Assembly (NCBI GenBank): GCA_021734325.1
Contig: JAIPJF010000003.1
Span: 62,001-126,000 of the forward strand
Direction of reading: 5' to 3'
Source of the DNA: Fidelibacterota bacterium
GTDB lineage: Bacteria > Fidelibacterota > UBA8477 > JABMPR01
DNA length: 64,000 bases
A program made the translations under genes and the position numbers. The notes beneath the pieces were generated by a model, which saw only the letters and a program-made list of their open reading frames with translations, did not search any database and was not told the origin of the DNA. This document shows, in pieces, positions 1-9,700 of the stretch (position 1 is the first letter of the stretch; each line of letters starts with the position of its first letter).

Positions 1-423
1 GATCCTGATAATATCTTCACGAGTATATCCAGTCTGCATATTTCCATCGTGCTTAAAGACAATCTCTATGCGGGAATCAATTTGGGCACATATTTGAAGA
101 TTATTCAAAAGATGATCTGCTCTTCCACCCGTTCCCCCCAGGATGGTTATTTTTTTTACCTGGTATTGCTCACTGATATAATCCAGAGCCTTTTGCAGGT
201 CCGTCTTATCCTGATCAATTCTTTTAAGCAGGTGTGGTGTGCGATCAGGATTTCCGGTGAAAGAATCCAGGTCTCCAATGATAACATCCGGTTCATAATC
301 AAGGTTCTTGAGTACATTCCCTCCGCCATCAACCCCAATAATGACATCTCCGTGTCGAATGGACTCTTCAAGGAGTTCCGATCCAGGCGGGTCTCCGGCG
401 AGTACGAGTAAGATATGCACCAT
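1..423 (-). CDS. thiN: Thiamine pyrophosphokinase, C-terminus cut by window edge
   Basis: The reverse strand gives 141 codons from an ATG at 423, open to the window edge. It would transfer pyrophosphate from ATP to thiamine, making thiamine diphosphate in the cytoplasm. The N-terminal half carries the family hallmarks: a VIIGVDGGGN segment, the IIGDLDSF motif, the DQDKTDLQKAL metal and phosphate-binding stretch, and a GGTGGRADH loop. The C-terminal thiamine-binding beta domain is outside the window. It starts 7 nt after the stop of the uridine-kinase-like gene, so the two are probably co-transcribed. Family assignment is by motif; the substrate is inferred. Confidence 0.85.
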   Translation of the reverse strand, partial: MVHILLVLAGDPPGSELLEESIRHGDVIIGVDGGGNVLKNLDYEPDVIIGDLDSFTGNPDRTPHLLKRIDQDKTDLQKALDYISEQYQVKKITILGGTGGRADHLLNNLQICAQIDSRIEIVFKHDGNMQTGYTREDIIRI

Positions 424-430
424 CACACCT

Positions 431-1852
431 CTAATAGGTAAAATAGCTATTGCCGATAAATTCGCGCAAGATCGATGTCCCTGGAACATGTTTGTCAGGA
501 ATGGTATGGAAAAGCGAGAGCAGGGTGATCAATCGATCGCGTATGGTGCTTTTCTCTGCTTTTCTTAACAAGGGAAGCGCATATCGTTTCAATATTGAAA
601 GTTCATAGAGTAAGGCTGAGTTGAACATGACATCTGCCTGTTCCTGGTAAGGGAATATATTATGCAATTCTCCGTGTCGAACTGAATTCCAGCGCTTGAG
701 CGTCTCATCTGCGCTATAACCTCTGTATTTATGGTCTCTAACGATTCTTCGAATGAGACGGCCATCAGAGGTTGATACTGGATGGGTATTGTCAATATTC
801 AATTGCGTGAGTGCACTAATGTACACTTTAAAAAAACTATTACTCGCCAATTCACGGTGTATCATCGGGTTTAGTCCATGTATTCCCTCAAAAATAAGAA
901 CCTCACCAGGTTTCAGGATCAGCGTCTCTTTAAGAATCTCCTGCTTGCCGGCAACAAAATCATAATGTCGATGATGGATCTCATTTCCTGCTACCAGTTG
1001 ACTTAGGTCATCTCTGAGCGAGTCCAAATCAAGGCAATCCACACTCTCATAATCCAAAATGCCATTGGACTGGGGTTCGATTTTATCCCGATCCAGATAG
1101 TAGTCATCCATTGATAGATAGTGTGATCTGATCCCATTCACTGCCAGATGAATGGATAAACGTCTAGTAAAAGTGGTTTTTCCTGAAGAGGAGGGACCTG
1201 CAACAAAAATAACCCTGGTTTTTGGATGGGCAAGGACAGCATCAGACAAAGCGGCGATCCGCTTCTCATGCAATCCCTCAGCGACCCAGATGAGCTGCTT
1301 GAAGCCCATTTCCAGTATCTGTTTGTTGAGATCCGAGATAGATGAAACCTTCAGGATTCGTCCCCATTTTTCATGCTCTTTCATCATACGATAAAGTTTG
1401 GGTGTATCGATAAAGGGCTTTAATGTGTTCCCATTCTCACCAAATCTGAGCAGAAAACCGTTATCATAATCCATGAGCGTATACTCTGGCAGTGCAGAGA
1501 GATCAAGATTGGTAAATTCATAGGATGGGGAAATGTGCTCTCCCAAAATCAGCATTGGGGGACGTGCCAGACGACTATTGGGAGATCGCAAATGCTTCCA
1601 GTCATTCTGATTAGCCTGGCGAATTTTTATCCTTTTATGTTCCAACTGCAAAACTCGCATATGGGCTTCAAGTTTCGCGAGATTAACCTCGGTAACGCCA
1701 TTTTTATCTTTCAATACACAATAATAGCCATCTCCCAGGGAATGATCAACGACAAGGCGTCTGGTTTCCCCGAATAGATCTTTAACAGCTGCCGATAATA
1801 GAAATATCAGTGCCCGGGTCTTGTGCCGATACGCCTCAATCTGAGCACTCAT
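431..1852 (-). CDS. Uridine kinase-like nucleoside kinase with ThrRS-like N-terminal domain
   Basis: A 473-residue protein with two parts. Residues about 1-190 resemble the threonyl-tRNA synthetase second additional (editing-like) domain seen in many FCB and clostridial kinases of this type; the TGS domain that often precedes it is absent. Residues about 210-420 form a phosphoribulokinase/uridine kinase P-loop domain, with Walker A GPSSSGKTT, the YLSMDDYYLDRD substrate segment and a conserved IRRIVRDHKYRG stretch. Phosphorylation of uridine or cytidine is the family expectation, but the true substrate of this fused architecture is not established. The start overlaps the parvulin stop by 4 nt (ATGA), indicating translational coupling. 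Confidence 0.8.
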   Translation of the reverse strand: MSAQIEAYRHKTRALIFLLSAAVKDLFGETRRLVVDHSLGDGYYCVLKDKNGVTEVNLAKLEAHMRVLQLEHKRIKIRQANQNDWKHLRSPNSRLARPPMLILGEHISPSYEFTNLDLSALPEYTLMDYDNGFLLRFGENGNTLKPFIDTPKLYRMMKEHEKWGRILKVSSISDLNKQILEMGFKQLIWVAEGLHEKRIAALSDAVLAHPKTRVIFVAGPSSSGKTTFTRRLSIHLAVNGIRSHYLSMDDYYLDRDKIEPQSNGILDYESVDCLDLDSLRDDLSQLVAGNEIHHRHYDFVAGKQEILKETLILKPGEVLIFEGIHGLNPMIHRELASNSFFKVYISALTQLNIDNTHPVSTSDGRLIRRIVRDHKYRGYSADETLKRWNSVRHGELHNIFPYQEQADVMFNSALLYELSILKRYALPLLRKAEKSTIRDRLITLLSLFHTIPDKHVPGTSILREFIGNSYFTY

Positions 1853-2124
1853 CGCTGTCCTGTCTTCTTGATAATATGATACCCGAATTGTGTTTTGACT
1901 GGGCGGGAGGGCTTATTTCTTGGCATTTTCTGGACAGCCTCTTCAAAGGGTTTTACCATTTTTCCAGTTCCAAACCAACCAAGATCGCCGCCCTTTGATC
2001 TGCTTGGGCAGGTGGAATATTGTTTTGCCAATTGCTCAAATCTGCCTCCTTTTTGCAGACGCTGATACAGATCATCTGCCAGGCTTTTGCTCTTGACCAG
2101 TATGTGACTTGCTCTCCACTCCAT
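1849..2124 (-). CDS. Parvulin-type peptidyl-prolyl cis-trans isomerase (short, cytoplasmic)
   Basis: A 91-residue single-domain PpiC/parvulin. It begins almost directly with the family strand WRASHILVKS and ends with the QFGYHIIKKTGQR signature; GGDLGWFGTGKMVKPFEEAV in the middle is diagnostic. It has no signal peptide or membrane segment, so it should act in the cytoplasm, like E. coli PpiC, catalysing proline isomerisation in folding proteins. The length matches the minimal parvulin domain. It is the first gene of a short unit with the uridine-kinase-like gene, which it overlaps by 4 nt, and thiN. Confidence 0.9.
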   Translation of the reverse strand: MEWRASHILVKSKSLADDLYQRLQKGGRFEQLAKQYSTCPSRSKGGDLGWFGTGKMVKPFEEAVQKMPRNKPSRPVKTQFGYHIIKKTGQR

Positions 2125-2401
2125 ACGAGACCCTTTTCTATTTCAATATTTTTTTCAGGGTGGAGAAGTTAGGGAATACACGCCTTGAATCAAGGAAACC
2201 ATGAGTTTTCGGGCTAGTAGAATGTGTAACTTCAATCCTGGATTTAAACCCAGCCTACGAGAGTTATTTGATCTAAAAGCTGGTTCGAATGGATGGATGA
2301 GAAAGTGCAATCCATGATATTTATTGATAGCGGTACACTTTGGTTGTGTCCATCGAAAGGTTGATGCTCTTGGTGTTCATTTTGAACAAAGATTTTGTCC
2401 C
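2125..2401. other. Intergenic region, no gene seen
   Basis: About 280 bases between the parvulin start and the terminator of the tRNA operon. The minus-strand open frame here is fortuitous: no ribosome site, no recognisable protein. The stretch should hold the promoter for the parvulin gene, but I could not identify convincing -35 and -10 boxes. Confidence 0.5.
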
Positions 2402-2439
2402 TAAAAATAGATAAGCCCTTGATATACAAGGGCTTATCT
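2402..2439 (-). terminator. Rho-independent terminator of the tRNA-Gln/Glu/Arg operon
   Basis: A 13-bp perfect stem pairs 2409-2421 with 2427-2439 around a 5-nt loop and is followed on the minus strand by five T residues (2407-2403). It begins 3 nt after the tRNA-Arg discriminator base, exactly where the transcript should end. Confidence 0.85.
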
Positions 2440-2442
2440 TAG

Positions 2443-2516
2443 TACACCAGCCAGGAGTCGAACCCGGAACCTTCTGGTCCGTAGCCAAACGCTCTATCCA
2501 ATTGAGCTACTGGTGC
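2443..2516 (-). tRNA. tRNA-Arg (anticodon ACG)
   Basis: A 74-nt cloverleaf on the minus strand. The 7-bp acceptor GCACCAG/CTGGTGT has one G-T pair at its end. The anticodon stem TTTGG/CCAGA holds the loop CTACGGA, and the T arm is CCGGG-TTCGACT-CCTGG. The 3' CCA is not encoded. Anticodon ACG reads CGN codons after A-to-I editing by TadA. It is the last gene of a three-tRNA operon. Confidence 0.95.
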
Positions 2517-2673
2517 ATGAGCCAGCTGCGCTGGCTATCGTATTTCAATATATGCGTATGCACATCAAATATTCTAAGTGCCATCTGGTCAATCACGCAT
2601 CGTATTGCTTTTCAAAGCAGTTACAAATAGTGTCAATTGCAATTGCCAAGCTGAATCCCAAGGGTTCAGCCAG

Positions 2674-2746
2674 TAGCGCGTAGGGGAGTCGAACCCCTGT
2701 TACCGGCGTGAGAGGCCAGCGTCCTGGACCACTAGACGAACGCGCC
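2674..2746 (-). tRNA. tRNA-Glu (anticodon CTC)
   Basis: A 73-nt cloverleaf on the minus strand. Acceptor GGCGCGT pairs with ACGCGCT, the anticodon stem CTGGC/GCCGG holds loop CTCTCAC, and the T arm is AGGGG-TTCGACT-CCCCT. CCA is not encoded. The CTC anticodon reads GAG only, so another Glu isoacceptor (TTC) must exist elsewhere in the genome. Confidence 0.95.
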
Positions 2747-2836
2747 ATATATTACTTTAAAGAGCGGGAAAGGACAAGAGTTCACAGAGGTCATATTGAA
2801 TCCCGCGTACAGAAATGCAATCATCTGTCAAAAATG

Positions 2837-2907
2837 TTGCCGGGGGAGGATTCGAACCCCCAATGAAGGAACCAGAGACCTTAGTGTTACCATTACACCA
2901 CCCGGCA
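2837..2907 (-). tRNA. tRNA-Gln (anticodon CTG)
   Basis: A 71-nt cloverleaf on the minus strand. Acceptor TGCCGGG pairs with CCCGGCA, the D arm stem is GTGT/ACAC, and the anticodon loop CTCTGGT gives CTG. The T arm is GGGGG-TTCGAAT-CCTCC. The closing pair of the anticodon stem (31-39) is a T-T mismatch, common enough in Gln tRNAs. CCA is not encoded. It is the first gene of the three-tRNA operon. Confidence 0.93.
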
Positions 2908-2925
2908 AATCCAAAAAGCGCAGCG

Positions 2926-2954
2926 AATATAAACGGCACCCTCAGGCTTGGCAA
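2926..2954 (-). promoter_or_regulatory. Candidate sigma-70-type promoter of the tRNA operon
   Basis: On the minus strand, TTGCCA (2954-2949) and TATATT (2931-2926) are separated by exactly 17 nt. The -10 box lies 18 nt before the 5' end of tRNA-Gln, leaving room for a short 5' leader. Assigned by box match and position only. Confidence 0.55.
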
Positions 2955-3263
2955 TATTATATTCATGAAGCAGGAAACCCTGTATCATTCAACAGATACC
3001 ATGACCACAATACAGATTCGGTCTGCATTCCTGGTTTATTGATCTGATGATTTTGATAATGCAAAACGCCAGTGATCCGAATCATTTCATTCCTCCTCGA
3101 ATAAATTTGTCTGATCACTACCTTACTGATTCTTTGATATTAATCATGCATTAATATTCTTATGGATGGGTAGAGATTCGCAATTTCGGACCCTTTCATT
3201 ACCACAATGATCCCAGCGCTTTATGTTTCGCCATGCACTGTTAATATATATTATGTCGAGTAC
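2955..3263. other. Intergenic region, no gene seen
   Basis: About 310 bases between the tRNA operon promoter and the leuS terminator. It is rather AT-rich. Short open frames on either strand lack ribosome sites and run into tRNA genes, so I regard them as chance. No riboswitch or RNA gene was recognised. Confidence 0.5.
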
Positions 3264-3299
3264 TAAAAATATATAGAAAGGGACACTTCTGCCCCTTTC
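3264..3299 (-). terminator. Rho-independent terminator of leuS
   Basis: The stem GAAAGGG/CCCTTTC (3293-3299 with 3276-3282) is followed on the minus strand by an AT-rich tract ending in five T residues (3269-3265). It starts 18 nt after the leuS stop codon. Confidence 0.75.
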
Positions 3300-3316
3300 C
3301 TGAATGAAGACTCATT

Positions 3317-5761
3317 TTAACGAACAACGATATTCACTATTCGATTCGGAACCACAATCTCTTTTACAATTGTTTTTCCTTCCATATGCTGTTTGACTGA
3401 AACGTGTTCATGTGCCATGGCAAGCACATGCTCCTTTTCTGCATCGACTTCCACCTCCAGTTGAGCTCGAACCTTCCCATTAACCTGTACGGCCATGGTG
3501 ATTGTATCCCTGACCAGCATCTTCTCATCATACTCTGGCCATACATGATAGGCCAAAGTCGTTTCATTACCCATCAGAGCCCATAGTTCTTCACTGATAT
3601 GAGGTGCAAATGGATTTAACAGCATCACCAAAGTTTCCAGAGCCTGCCTGGGAACTTCAGACAGCTCCCTTAAATGATTGGAAAAAACCATGAGTTGAGA
3701 AATGGCTGTATTAAATGCCAGATTATCCAGGTCCGATTGTACTTTCTTGATGCTGGCATGCATCATCGTCATGGTTTCAGCATCCGGCTCTTCATCAGAC
3801 AAGGCGATCAAACCACCATCGTCCTTCACAAAATGACGCCAGAGACGATTCAGGAACCTGTAAACACCCTCTATACCACTGGTATTCCAGGGTTTAGAGC
3901 GCTCCAGTGGTCCCATGAACATTTCATATAAGCGCATTGTATCGGCGCCGTATTGTTTCACCACCTCATCAGGATTGATCACATTTCCCCTTGATTTGGA
4001 CATCTTTTCCCCATCCATACCCAGGATCATACCCTGATTCACCAGTTTTTGGAAGGGTTCCTTTGTGGAAACATATCCCAGATCATAGAGAACCTTGTGC
4101 CAGAAACGGGCATACAGCAGATGCAAGACCGCATGCTCAGCACCACCAATATAGAGATCTACCGGCATCCAGTATTTCTCTTTCTCCAGATCCCAGGCAC
4201 GCTCATGATTATCCGGATCGATAAATCTTAGATAATACCAGCATGACCCGGCCCATTGCGGCATGGTGTTGGTTTCTCTGGTATAAACTTTACCGGACGA
4301 CGGGTCAACTACCTGTAACCACTCCTTTGCATTGGCCAGCGGACTCTCTCCAGTCCCCGATGGCTTAATCCGATCAAGCACAGGTAATGTAAGTGGTAAG
4401 TCGCTGTCAGACAGTGGTATAGTTGATGTACCATCATGTAATACTGGAATAGGTTCACCCCAATATCGCTGCCTTGAAAACAGCCAATCACGAAGTTTAT
4501 AGTTGATCGCCCGCTTGCCTTTGCCTGACTCCTCCAACCAATCAATTGTAACCTGGATAGCTTTCGAAGGTTTCATACCGTTGATTGAAAACTGACCATC
4601 TTTGGTAGAAGAATTAATCATAAGGCCATCTTCGATCTGGGTAAAGGCTTCCTTGGTGATATCCCCGCCAGAAACGACTTCCTGAATCGGCAGATCAAAG
4701 GCAGTAGCAAATTCATAATCTCTTGTATCATGGGCAGGCACGGCCATAATGGCGCCTGTCCCATAACTCATAAGGACATAATCACTAACCCAGATCGGTA
4801 TCAACGTATCGTTCACTGGATTTATGGCATATGCACCCGTGAATACGCCAGTCTTGCCTTTCGCAAGATCTGTCCTGTCCAGATCACTCTTTCGTTCGGC
4901 GAGGACACGATAAGCATTCACTTGAGCAACATAGTCAGGGGTGGTAATCTTCTCCAGATAAGGGTGTTCCGGAGCCAGGACCATATAAGTGGCACCAAAC
5001 AGGGTGTCAGGTCGGGTAGTGAATACATCAAGAGATAGGTCCTGATCAGCTATCCTGAAATTGACCTCAGCTCCCTCGCTTTTCCCGATCCAGTTCCTCT
5101 GCATATCCTTAATCGACTCTGACCAATCCAATCCCTCAAGATCCTCAAGCAGTCTATCGGCATAGGCTGTGATCTTAAGCATCCATTGACGCATGGGTTT
5201 TCTGACAACCGGATGTCCCCCACGCTCGGATTTCCCATTGATTACCTCTTCATTAGCCAGAACAGTGCCCAATGCCGGACACCAGTTGACAGCCACCTCT
5301 GATTGATAGGCAAGTCCTTTATTATAAAGCTGTAGAAAGATCCATTGAGTCCATTTGTAATAGGCTTCATCAGTGGTATTGATTTCGCGATCCCAGTCAT
5401 AGGAAAAACCCAACGATTGTATCTGCCTTTTGAATGTGGCAATATTCTCAACAGTTTTAATCGATGGCGCTATACCAGTTTCGATTGCGTATTGTTCAGC
5501 AGGCAGACCGAAAGCATCCCAGCCCATTGGATGGAGAACATTAAAGCCACGCATTCTCTTATAGCGGGCAACGATATCAGTGGCAGTGTATCCTTCAGGG
5601 TGACCTACATGAAGACCTGAACCCGAAGGATATGGAAACATATCCAGAATGTAGTACTTAGGTTTATCTTTAAGATTATCAATGGCTTTGAATGTTTTAT
5701 TGTCTGCCCAGTGTTTTTGCCATTTTGATTCAATCTTGCTAAATGGATATCGATCTGCCAT
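3317..5761 (-). CDS. leuS: Leucyl-tRNA synthetase
   Basis: An 814-residue class I aminoacyl-tRNA synthetase that charges tRNA-Leu in the cytoplasm. Visible in order: the HIGH-type motif [17 protein letters not shown] (about 42-58); a large inserted CP1 editing domain (about 225-400) containing [20 protein letters not shown] and [15 protein letters not shown]; the WCxxxG-like [15 protein letters not shown] segment; the KMSKS loop [11 protein letters not shown] (about 580); and an anticodon-binding domain plus C-terminal tail. Length is normal for bacteria. It lies downstream of tRNA-Pro with no terminator between, so the two may share a transcript. Confidence 0.98.
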   Translation of the reverse strand: MADRYPFSKIESKWQKHWADNKTFKAIDNLKDKPKYYILDMFPYPSGSGLHVGHPEGYTATDIVARYKRMRGFNVLHPMGWDAFGLPAEQYAIETGIAPSIKTVENIATFKRQIQSLGFSYDWDREINTTDEAYYKWTQWIFLQLYNKGLAYQSEVAVNWCPALGTVLANEEVINGKSERGGHPVVRKPMRQWMLKITAYADRLLEDLEGLDWSESIKDMQRNWIGKSEGAEVNFRIADQDLSLDVFTTRPDTLFGATYMVLAPEHPYLEKITTPDYVAQVNAYRVLAERKSDLDRTDLAKGKTGVFTGAYAINPVNDTLIPIWVSDYVLMSYGTGAIMAVPAHDTRDYEFATAFDLPIQEVVSGGDITKEAFTQIEDGLMINSSTKDGQFSINGMKPSKAIQVTIDWLEESGKGKRAINYKLRDWLFSRQRYWGEPIPVLHDGTSTIPLSDSDLPLTLPVLDRIKPSGTGESPLANAKEWLQVVDPSSGKVYTRETNTMPQWAGSCWYYLRFIDPDNHERAWDLEKEKYWMPVDLYIGGAEHAVLHLLYARFWHKVLYDLGYVSTKEPFQKLVNQGMILGMDGEKMSKSRGNVINPDEVVKQYGADTMRLYEMFMGPLERSKPWNTSGIEGVYRFLNRLWRHFVKDDGGLIALSDEEPDAETMTMMHASIKKVQSDLDNLAFNTAISQLMVFSNHLRELSEVPRQALETLVMLLNPFAPHISEELWALMGNETTLAYHVWPEYDEKMLVRDTITMAVQVNGKVRAQLEVEVDAEKEHVLAMAHEHVSVKQHMEGKTIVKEIVVPNRIVNIVVR

Positions 5762-5823
5762 ACCTTCAAAACCTTCCTAAACGAAAAAACGCGGAGTCTA
5801 TCCGCGCAGTATCAATTGTAAAG

Positions 5824-5897
<74 letters not shown>

Positions 5898-5917
5898 AAT
5901 TACGTAAAAAGCGCGAT

Positions 5918-5946
5918 ATTATATTATGCTGAGCCCCTGTTCGCAA
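5918..5946 (-). promoter_or_regulatory. Candidate sigma-70-type promoter for tRNA-Pro (and leuS)
   Basis: On the minus strand, TTGCGA (5946-5941) and a consensus TATAAT (5923-5918) are 17 nt apart. The -10 box lies 20 nt before the tRNA-Pro 5' end. This is a near-ideal match and the best promoter by sequence in the window. Confidence 0.65.
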
Positions 5947-5971
5947 TTGGTAAAGCGCCATGGCAATTGAA

Positions 5972-6466
5972 TTAGCTGATTATTTTGATGCCCATGGTCG
6001 TAATGATGGTTACGATACTTGCACTCATCAAGAGCCCTGCAAAAATGGCTGCAAATGATTTTCTATACGATAGTCCGAATAAAAAAGCAGCTGCGGCGCC
6101 TGTCCACGCACCTGTGACTGGCAAAGGGATTCCAACAAAGATGACCAGTCCAAGGAACTCCCACGTCTCAATCATCTTTCCTTTCCGCCGTGTCCTGCTA
6201 AACAACCAGCTAAAGAAGCGTTCCCCCAGAGGCCACCGCATCAAATAACCTGAGATAGGACCAAGGAGCATCACAATTGGTATTGAAATCAGGAAATTGC
6301 CGGCTACGGCCCAAAAGAAGGCTGAATACCATACCATACCTCCATAGGTCATGCCCCACGGCAATGCAACACGAAGCTCGCCGATAGGGGTCATTGCCAA
6401 TAAAAATGTTATCCACCTGGGATCTTGAATGAATTCCTGAAAAAATTGTATCATAGATTCTAGCAC
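5972..6466 (-). CDS. Small multidrug export family membrane protein (COG2426)
   Basis: A 164-residue integral membrane protein with about four hydrophobic helices and the family sequence TPIGELRVALPWGMTYG near the N-terminus, plus GIPLPVTGAWTGAAAAFLFG later, typical of the Sm_multidrug_ex family. The family name reflects an old drug-resistance report; the true substrate is unknown. The chosen start is GTG at 6466, because GAGGAG lies 6 nt before it; it overlaps the glycosyltransferase stop by 7 nt, implying coupling. An ATG at 6454 is the alternative. Confidence 0.75.
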   Translation of the reverse strand: MLESMIQFFQEFIQDPRWITFLLAMTPIGELRVALPWGMTYGGMVWYSAFFWAVAGNFLISIPIVMLLGPISGYLMRWPLGERFFSWLFSRTRRKGKMIETWEFLGLVIFVGIPLPVTGAWTGAAAAFLFGLSYRKSFAAIFAGLLMSASIVTIITTMGIKIIS

Positions 6467-7137
6467 GCAAAACTCCTCGCAAATGTTCTTACAAAACGCA
6501 TTGTGTCCCTGACTAATTTCATATGACTTGCCTCATCACCATAAATAACGGGTATTTTCTGCCAAACAAAATTCATCTTCAACTTGTTTGCCCGAAAAAA
6601 GATGTCAGATTCAAACTGAAAACCTTCTTCATCTGAATCCCATAATCGACTATCATATAGAGGATAACAGCGATAACCGACCTGTGCGTCACGAATAAGT
6701 TGACCGGTTCTCAGGGAAAGGATCAGACTGGTAATCTGGTTGGATAACTTGCGGTGAAAGGGCATGGATCGATCTCTTAAATCTCGCCTGCCGACGATCA
6801 TGGAAAAGGGATTCAGATTCGACTTTGCGAGAAAGTCAGGGATCATGTCCGGGTCATGCTGGCCATCTGCATCAAGTGTGATCGCATGGGTAAACCCTGT
6901 TTCTTTGGCCGAATTAAAACCCGTTTTCAACGCAGCACCTTTCCCCCTGTTAGCTTCGTGGTTTAAATAATGTATTTCGCTCAGATCGTCTATCTGGAGC
7001 CCATCACTTGAGCCATCATCAATCACCATCAGCGGACATTGGGACACCATTCTGATCCGATCGATCAATTTTAAAAGAGAATCCCGGCTGTTATAAACCG
7101 GGATTACAATGATGGGTTTTGTTTCTGTTTTCGTCAA
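6460..7137 (-). CDS. Family 2 glycosyltransferase (DPM1/polyprenyl-phosphate type)
   Basis: A 225-residue GT-A fold enzyme without membrane helices. The N-terminal VIPVYNSRDSL strand, the DDGSSDG nucleotide-sugar site (about 40-46), HEANRGKGAALKTGF and the metal-binding LDADGQHDP (about 89-97) are all present. This short form usually moves a sugar from a nucleotide carrier to a lipid or glycan at the inner face of the membrane. The acceptor cannot be told from sequence. It lies 5 nt downstream of clpC and overlaps the next membrane protein gene by 7 nt. Confidence 0.85.
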   Translation of the reverse strand: MTKTETKPIIVIPVYNSRDSLLKLIDRIRMVSQCPLMVIDDGSSDGLQIDDLSEIHYLNHEANRGKGAALKTGFNSAKETGFTHAITLDADGQHDPDMIPDFLAKSNLNPFSMIVGRRDLRDRSMPFHRKLSNQITSLILSLRTGQLIRDAQVGYRCYPLYDSRLWDSDEEGFQFESDIFFRANKLKMNFVWQKIPVIYGDEASHMKLVRDTMRFVRTFARSFAC

Positions 7138-7142
7138 CTCGC

Positions 7143-9617
7143 TTATTCGCCATTAACAGATGCTTTTTTGGCAGACTTCTTTATTTTCGCTGTGTTTTTA
7201 ACTTTGAAACTCAACGCTTTCTGTTTCACGGTAACACTAATCGTTGATTCCGGCAATACCTCACCTCGCAAGGTCATCTCAGCAATTTTATCCTCGACCA
7301 GGCTTTGCACGATCCTGTGTAAGGGCCGGGCACCATATTCACGGTCAATCTCCTGATCAATGATCAGCGCCTTTGCACTCGGGCTCAATTGGATCTTGAC
7401 ATTTTTCTCATTCGCATATGTGCTGACTGCTTCAAGAATGAGATCAACAATTTTGATCATATCCTCTCGTGTAAGGGAGTCAAATATCAAGGTTTCCGTC
7501 AAACGGTTGATGAATTCAGGCTTAAAAGCCAATTTCATTTCCTTGGTGATCTTCGATCGTTGCTCTGAAATGGCCGTCTTCTGGTCCTTCTGCTTAAAGC
7601 CGATATCTGCCTGGGCCAGATTCTTCAACCCAAGGTTGGAGGTCAAAATGAGGATACAATTCTTGAAATCAACAGTGTGCCCAAGGCTATCGGTCAGATG
7701 GCCTTCATCCATGATCTGAAGTAACATGTTATAGACTTCGGGATGCGCCTTGTCGATCTCATCGAACAGTACCACACTGTAAGGATTACGTCTGACAGCC
7801 TCGGTAAGCGTTCCACCCTCTTCATAACCAACATAGCCGGGAGGTGCTCCGATCAATCGACTCACATTAAAGCGCTCTGAATACTCAGACATATCCATTT
7901 TGATCAACGCTTTTTCATTTTGATAGATATACTTTGCCAGCACTTTGGCCATTTCGGTCTTGCCAACGCCAGTCGGTCCTAGAAATAAAAACGAACCTAT
8001 GGGCTTTTTGGGATCGCGGAATCCACTCCTCGCTCGACGCAGAGCTTTGGCCATAGCGCTGATGACATGTTCCTGCCCTACCAGATGCTTATTAATCTCT
8101 GACTCGAGCTTTAAAAGGCGGTCTGCTTCGTTTTCAGCCACATCCTGGATGGGGATGCCGGTGATCAGTGCAACAACGGCAGCCATATCATCCACTCTAA
8201 CCACCGGTGGATCAATCTTCATGGCTGTATTCCATTCCTCATTGGCTTGAGTCAATTTTTGGATCAGCTTGCGTTCATCATCTCTCAGTGAAGCTGCCAT
8301 CTCGAATTCCTGATTGCGAACCACATCCTCCTTGCGAGCGCGAAGCTGGTCCAGTTCCCCTTCCAGAGAGACAATATTTTTCGGAATTTCAACATTGGCC
8401 AAATGAACCCTGGCGCCGGCTTCATCCATCACATCAATCGCCTTGTCAGGGTGAAATTTATCTTGGATGTAGCGACTCGAATAAGATACTGCTGCACTCA
8501 GGGCCTCATCACTGTATTGAACATTGTGATGGGCTTCATAGCGATCCTTCAAGCCGTATAGAATCTGGAGTGTTTCCTTTCGTGAAGGAGGTTCAACCAT
8601 GACTTTCTGAAAACGACGTTCCAAGGCACCGTCTTTCTCGACATATTTGCGATACTCATCCAGCGTGGTAGCACCAATACACTGGAGATCACCTCTGGCC
8701 AGGGCAGGTTTGAACATATTGCTCGCATCCATGGAGCCACTGGCTGATCCAGCTCCAACAATCGTATGCAATTCATCAATAAAGAGAATGATATCATCAT
8801 TTTTCTCCAATTCAGCGGTAACCGCCTTCATGCGCTCTTCGAATTGACCGCGATATTTGGTGCCAGCTATCAGTGCGGCCAGATCAAGAGAGATCACGCG
8901 CTTGCTTAAGAGGATTCGCGGGACTTTCTTCCCGATAATCCTGAGCGCCAGACCTTCAGCAATTGCAGTTTTTCCTACTCCAGGTTCCCCTATCAGTACT
9001 GGATTATTTTTCTTCCTTCGAGAAAGTATCTGAGCAACCCGCTCGATTTCCTTGTCCCGACCGATCACTGGATCGAGTTTTCCACCGCGGGCATAAGCCG
9101 TCATATCCCGGCCAAAATGATCCAGGGCTGGAGTTTTACTCTGTGGTTTTCCCCCTTTTCCAGTCTCAACTTCGCGGTGGCCATTTTCAGGTGAAAATTC
9201 CATTTCATCCCGGACAATTTCGTAATCAATGCTGAACTGGGCCAGAATATCGGATGCAATCCCCTCTTGCTCCCTTAATATGGCTAGTAATAAATGTTCA
9301 ACGTCTACGATATCCGCATTCAGATCGCGCGCTTCCTGATAGGTATTCTTGAGTATTCGCTCAGCCCGTTTTGTAAAGGGCAGAGTACCCAGAATCATCG
9401 TCCCACCAGACGTTCTAATTTGTTCCTCAACTTGCTCAATGATGTCAGCCGGGTCGATATTCAGCGATTGCATGATATCCAGTACCTTGTTATCACCCTG
9501 CCTGAATATACCCAACAATAAATGTTCTGATCCAATGTATGCATGCCCCAGGCGAATAGCCTCTTCCTTGGACAACTGGATTACTGCTTGTAGTTTTTTA
9601 TGAAAATTTGCTTTCAA
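7143..9617 (-). CDS. clpC: ATP-dependent Clp protease ATP-binding subunit ClpC
   Basis: An 824-residue Hsp100 unfoldase that feeds proteins into ClpP. Order of domains: two N-terminal Clp repeats (about 1-145); AAA-1 with Walker A GEPGVGKT and Walker B LFIDELHT; a middle region with a UVR motif (about 420-455, ending ...[16 protein letters not shown]), which separates ClpC from ClpA and ClpB; AAA-2 with GPTGVGKT and [15 protein letters not shown]; and the C-terminal D2-small domain. A lysine-rich tail follows. The start is TTG, set by GAGG 8 nt upstream. No mcsA/mcsB/ctsR genes are adjacent. Confidence 0.96.
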   Translation of the reverse strand: MKANFHKKLQAVIQLSKEEAIRLGHAYIGSEHLLLGIFRQGDNKVLDIMQSLNIDPADIIEQVEEQIRTSGGTMILGTLPFTKRAERILKNTYQEARDLNADIVDVEHLLLAILREQEGIASDILAQFSIDYEIVRDEMEFSPENGHREVETGKGGKPQSKTPALDHFGRDMTAYARGGKLDPVIGRDKEIERVAQILSRRKKNNPVLIGEPGVGKTAIAEGLALRIIGKKVPRILLSKRVISLDLAALIAGTKYRGQFEERMKAVTAELEKNDDIILFIDELHTIVGAGSASGSMDASNMFKPALARGDLQCIGATTLDEYRKYVEKDGALERRFQKVMVEPPSRKETLQILYGLKDRYEAHHNVQYSDEALSAAVSYSSRYIQDKFHPDKAIDVMDEAGARVHLANVEIPKNIVSLEGELDQLRARKEDVVRNQEFEMAASLRDDERKLIQKLTQANEEWNTAMKIDPPVVRVDDMAAVVALITGIPIQDVAENEADRLLKLESEINKHLVGQEHVISAMAKALRRARSGFRDPKKPIGSFLFLGPTGVGKTEMAKVLAKYIYQNEKALIKMDMSEYSERFNVSRLIGAPPGYVGYEEGGTLTEAVRRNPYSVVLFDEIDKAHPEVYNMLLQIMDEGHLTDSLGHTVDFKNCILILTSNLGLKNLAQADIGFKQKDQKTAISEQRSKITKEMKLAFKPEFINRLTETLIFDSLTREDMIKIVDLILEAVSTYANEKNVKIQLSPSAKALIIDQEIDREYGARPLHRIVQSLVEDKIAEMTLRGEVLPESTISVTVKQKALSFKVKNTAKIKKSAKKASVNGE

Positions 9618-9700
9618 TTTATTTCCTCAAATATTTCTAGTTACACCAGCCTTTAATATAGGCTGAAAACCCTATGTATTAAAACAATGTGCTTTAATTA

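Noticed and set aside
2796-3047. Plus-strand open frames over tRNA-Gln
   Set aside because: They read antisense through a tRNA gene and have no ribosome site.
8207-8602. 131-codon plus-strand frame inside clpC
   Set aside because: It is antisense to a strongly conserved gene, with composition of a reverse-complement shadow and no recognisable protein.
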